From an uncultured Oscillospiraceae bacterium (lineage in GTDB: Bacteria > Bacillota > Clostridia > Oscillospirales > Oscillospiraceae): a DNA stretch of 5,674 nt. Below the pieces are notes generated by a model. That model was not told the DNA's origin and did no database searches. It saw only the letters and a program-made list of their open reading frames with translations. Positions within the stretch are counted from its first letter, which is position 1; each line of letters starts with the position of its first letter. Made by a program: the position numbers and the translations under genes. Shown here piece after piece: positions 4,735 to 5,674 of this stretch. The stretch spans positions 1-5,674 of the forward strand of contig CAAEKI010000249.1 of assembly GCA_900756495.1 (NCBI GenBank), written 5' to 3'.

Positions 4735-5269
4735 CGTTTTGCGGATTATGGCGGTTCTGCGGGGCGCTTATCCGCAGTTTTACCGGGATATTTCCCGCCA
4801 AGAGGCTGAAGCTACGGTGAATTTGTGGACGGATATGTTTTCCGGGGACGATCCAGCCCTGGTAGCCGCCGCCGTCAAGACTTTGATCGCCTCTGACGAA
4901 AAGGGCTTTCCTCCTCACATCGGGGCGGTCAAGGCGTATCTGCGCCGCATCACAGAGCCGAAGGGGCTCGGTGAGCTGGAGGCCTGGAACATGGTGTGGC
5001 GGGCCGTGCAGAACAGCAGCTATCACGCGGATCGGGAGTTTGCAAAGCTCCCCCCGGAGGTGCGCCGGGCGGTTGGGAGCCCGGAGACACTGAAATCCTG
5101 GGCGCTGATGCCGCCGGATACGGTGCAGTCGGTGACGGCCAGCCACTTCCAGCGGTCTTACCGCGCCCAGAGGCAAAGCGAAAAAGAATATGCCATGCTC
5201 CCACCAGATGTAAAGGCCCTGGCCGACAGTCTGTCCGGAAACATGGCGTTGGAGGAGTCCGATGGGTAA
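4721..5269 (+). CDS. Phage helicase loader, G39P-like (PF11417-type)
   Basis: 182 residues from a GTG start at 4721, chosen because GGAGG at 4707-4711 lies 9 nt upstream and the family N-terminus begins here; the upstream frame lies inside the previous gene. The N-terminal 75 residues match the pattern of the phage 'loader and inhibitor of G40P' family: SDVLRIMAVLRGAYPQFYRD at 4-23, EATVNLWTDMFSGDDPALV at 30-48, AAAVKTLIASDEKGFPPHIG at 49-68, then VKAYLRRI. SPP1 G39P holds and delivers the replicative helicase to the origin with the initiator, so this gene beside the DUF6291 protein makes a natural initiator-loader pair. The C-terminal half contains a three-part internal echo: LPPEVRRAV at 110-118, MPPDTVQSV at 130-138, LPPDVKALA at 160-168. 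No ATPase motif is present, as expected for G39P and unlike DnaC-type loaders. It overlaps the nuclease gene by 8 nt. Confidence 0.8.
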   Translation: MERSDVLRIMAVLRGAYPQFYRDISRQEAEATVNLWTDMFSGDDPALVAAAVKTLIASDEKGFPPHIGAVKAYLRRITEPKGLGELEAWNMVWRAVQNSSYHADREFAKLPPEVRRAVGSPETLKSWALMPPDTVQSVTASHFQRSYRAQRQSEKEYAMLPPDVKALADSLSGNMALEESDG

Positions 5270-5597
5270 AGCGAGCAGAGAAAAGGGCAAGCGCGGGGAG
5301 CGTCAGTGGGCCCTGGTATGCCGGGAGCACGGTTATGAGTGCCGCCGGACCAGCCAATACTGCGGACAGAGCGGGGAGGCCGCAGATGTGGTGGGCCTCC
5401 CAGGCGTACATATTGAAGTCAAGCGCGTGGAGCGGCTGAACATCCTGGACGCCATGCTGCAGGCAGTCCGGGATGCTCCTTCGGGGGTCATCCCAATTGT
5501 GGCCCACCGCCGGAACAACCGCCCCTGGCTGGTGACGATGCGGGCGGAGGACTGGTTTGCACTCTACCGCGCCTGGGAGGTGAGCCGCGATGGGTAA
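5262..5597 (+). CDS. PD-(D/E)XK nuclease, Holliday junction resolvase-like
   Basis: 111 residues; the ATG at 5262 overlaps the previous stop and is preceded by GGAGGAG at 5251-5257. The nuclease core is visible: EKGKRGERQWALVCREHGYE at 7-26 with the conserved Glu13 and a helix; then QSGEAADVVGLPGVHIEVKR at 36-55, where Asp42 and the E-V-K of residues 52-54 form the metal-binding D...E-x-K centre; then AMLQAVRD at 64-71, with Gln67 at the place of the usual QxxxY-like position; and IPIVAHRRNNRPWLVTM at 77-93, the following strands. Such small phage nucleases cleave branched DNA or process recombination intermediates, consistent with the ERF, NinB-like and SSB genes upstream. It may resolve junctions to allow packaging, but strict junction specificity cannot be inferred. 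Family certainty is good, exact substrate is not. Confidence 0.85.
   Translation: MGKASREKGKRGERQWALVCREHGYECRRTSQYCGQSGEAADVVGLPGVHIEVKRVERLNILDAMLQAVRDAPSGVIPIVAHRRNNRPWLVTMRAEDWFALYRAWEVSRDG
5470..5494 (+). other. Intragenic hairpin closed by a cUUCGg tetraloop
   Basis: GGGATG (5470-5475) pairs with CATCCC (5489-5494), and CTCC (5476-5479) pairs with GGGG (5484-5487, one G-U) around TTCG, with T5488 bulged. The loop is closed by C-G, the exceptionally stable cUUCGg form. It lies inside the nuclease gene, coding PSGVIP. There is no T-run after it, so it is not a classic terminator. Confidence 0.6.
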
Positions 5598-5674
5598 GCA
5601 TCCATGCGAGGGGTGTGTGGACGCTGTAAAGGATATAAACGGGGTAGATGGCTATCGCTGTGGTTACAGTGAGC
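5590..5674 (+). CDS. Small cysteine-containing protein, 3' end missing
   Basis: Translation from the ATG at 5590 gives 28 residues before the window ends, beginning MGKHPCEGCVDAVKD and reaching a further Cys at 24 (YRCGYSE). The ATG overlaps the previous stop (ATGGGTAA) and follows GGAGG at 5576-5580 by 9 nt. The Cys6-x-x-Cys9 knuckle plus Cys24 suggests a small zinc-binding protein, but only the N-terminus is seen. No function can be given. Confidence 0.6.
   Translation, partial: MGKHPCEGCVDAVKDINGVDGYRCGYSE

Noticed and set aside
4996..5439. Plus-strand open frame of 147 codons
   Set aside because: Gly/Ala/Arg-rich frame inside the loader and nuclease genes with no protein features; a GC-rich frame shadow.
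4950..5507. Minus-strand open frame of 185 codons
   Set aside because: It is a shadow of the loader and nuclease genes, biased toward Pro/Ala/Arg, with no motif.

Overview
The window is a piece of a phage or prophage early region, the recombination and replication module, from a fairly GC-rich Gram-positive host. All genes are on the + strand, packed end to end with short overlaps (ATGA or 8-17 nt) or gaps of a few bases, and most start behind strong AGGAGG-type ribosome binding sites. The gene set (ERF-type annealing protein, NinB-like protein, HNH nuclease, SSB, DUF6291/DnaD-like replication protein, G39P-like helicase loader, PD-(D/E)XK nuclease) is what established knowledge leads one to expect in Clostridia phages. 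The GC-rich codon use and small-protein styles suggest a gut Oscillospiraceae-type host; this is an inference and not proven by the window.

Layout. 1-474 is the 3' part of a lytic transglycosylase (SLT) gene. 489-857 and 870-1607 encode two phage accessory proteins: a small protein of the type often labelled 'replication terminator protein', and a DUF2303/YfdQ-like protein. 1608-1701 is the only real intergenic gap; it holds a strong imperfect hairpin whose U-tract lies on the minus-strand side. 1702-1968 is a winged-helix protein and 1961-2182 a small acidic protein. 2191-2781 is ERF, 2778-3317 NinB-like, 3301-3600 HNH, 3605-4027 SSB. 4048-4734 is the replication initiator-like protein, 4721-5269 the helicase-loader-like protein, 5262-5597 a Holliday-junction-resolvase-like nuclease. 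From 5590 a small cysteine-containing protein runs off the end.

How it works together (inference from families). ERF and SSB would handle single-stranded DNA and strand annealing, with the NinB-like protein, the HNH protein and the PD-(D/E)XK nuclease as recombination mediators or branched-DNA nucleases. The 4048 and 4721 genes would mark the phage origin and bring in the replicative helicase, which is not in this window.

The most interesting DNA-level signal is inside the replication gene. At 4281-4359 the heptamer AAAGCAA recurs on an 11-bp grid that is not a multiple of the codon length, then 2.5 copies of an 18-bp direct repeat follow, then a C6/G6 hairpin. Iterons in an A-rich tract inside an initiator gene are the classic layout of a lambda-type phage origin, so this is proposed as a candidate replication origin. 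No wholly new system is evident; the module itself is conventional.
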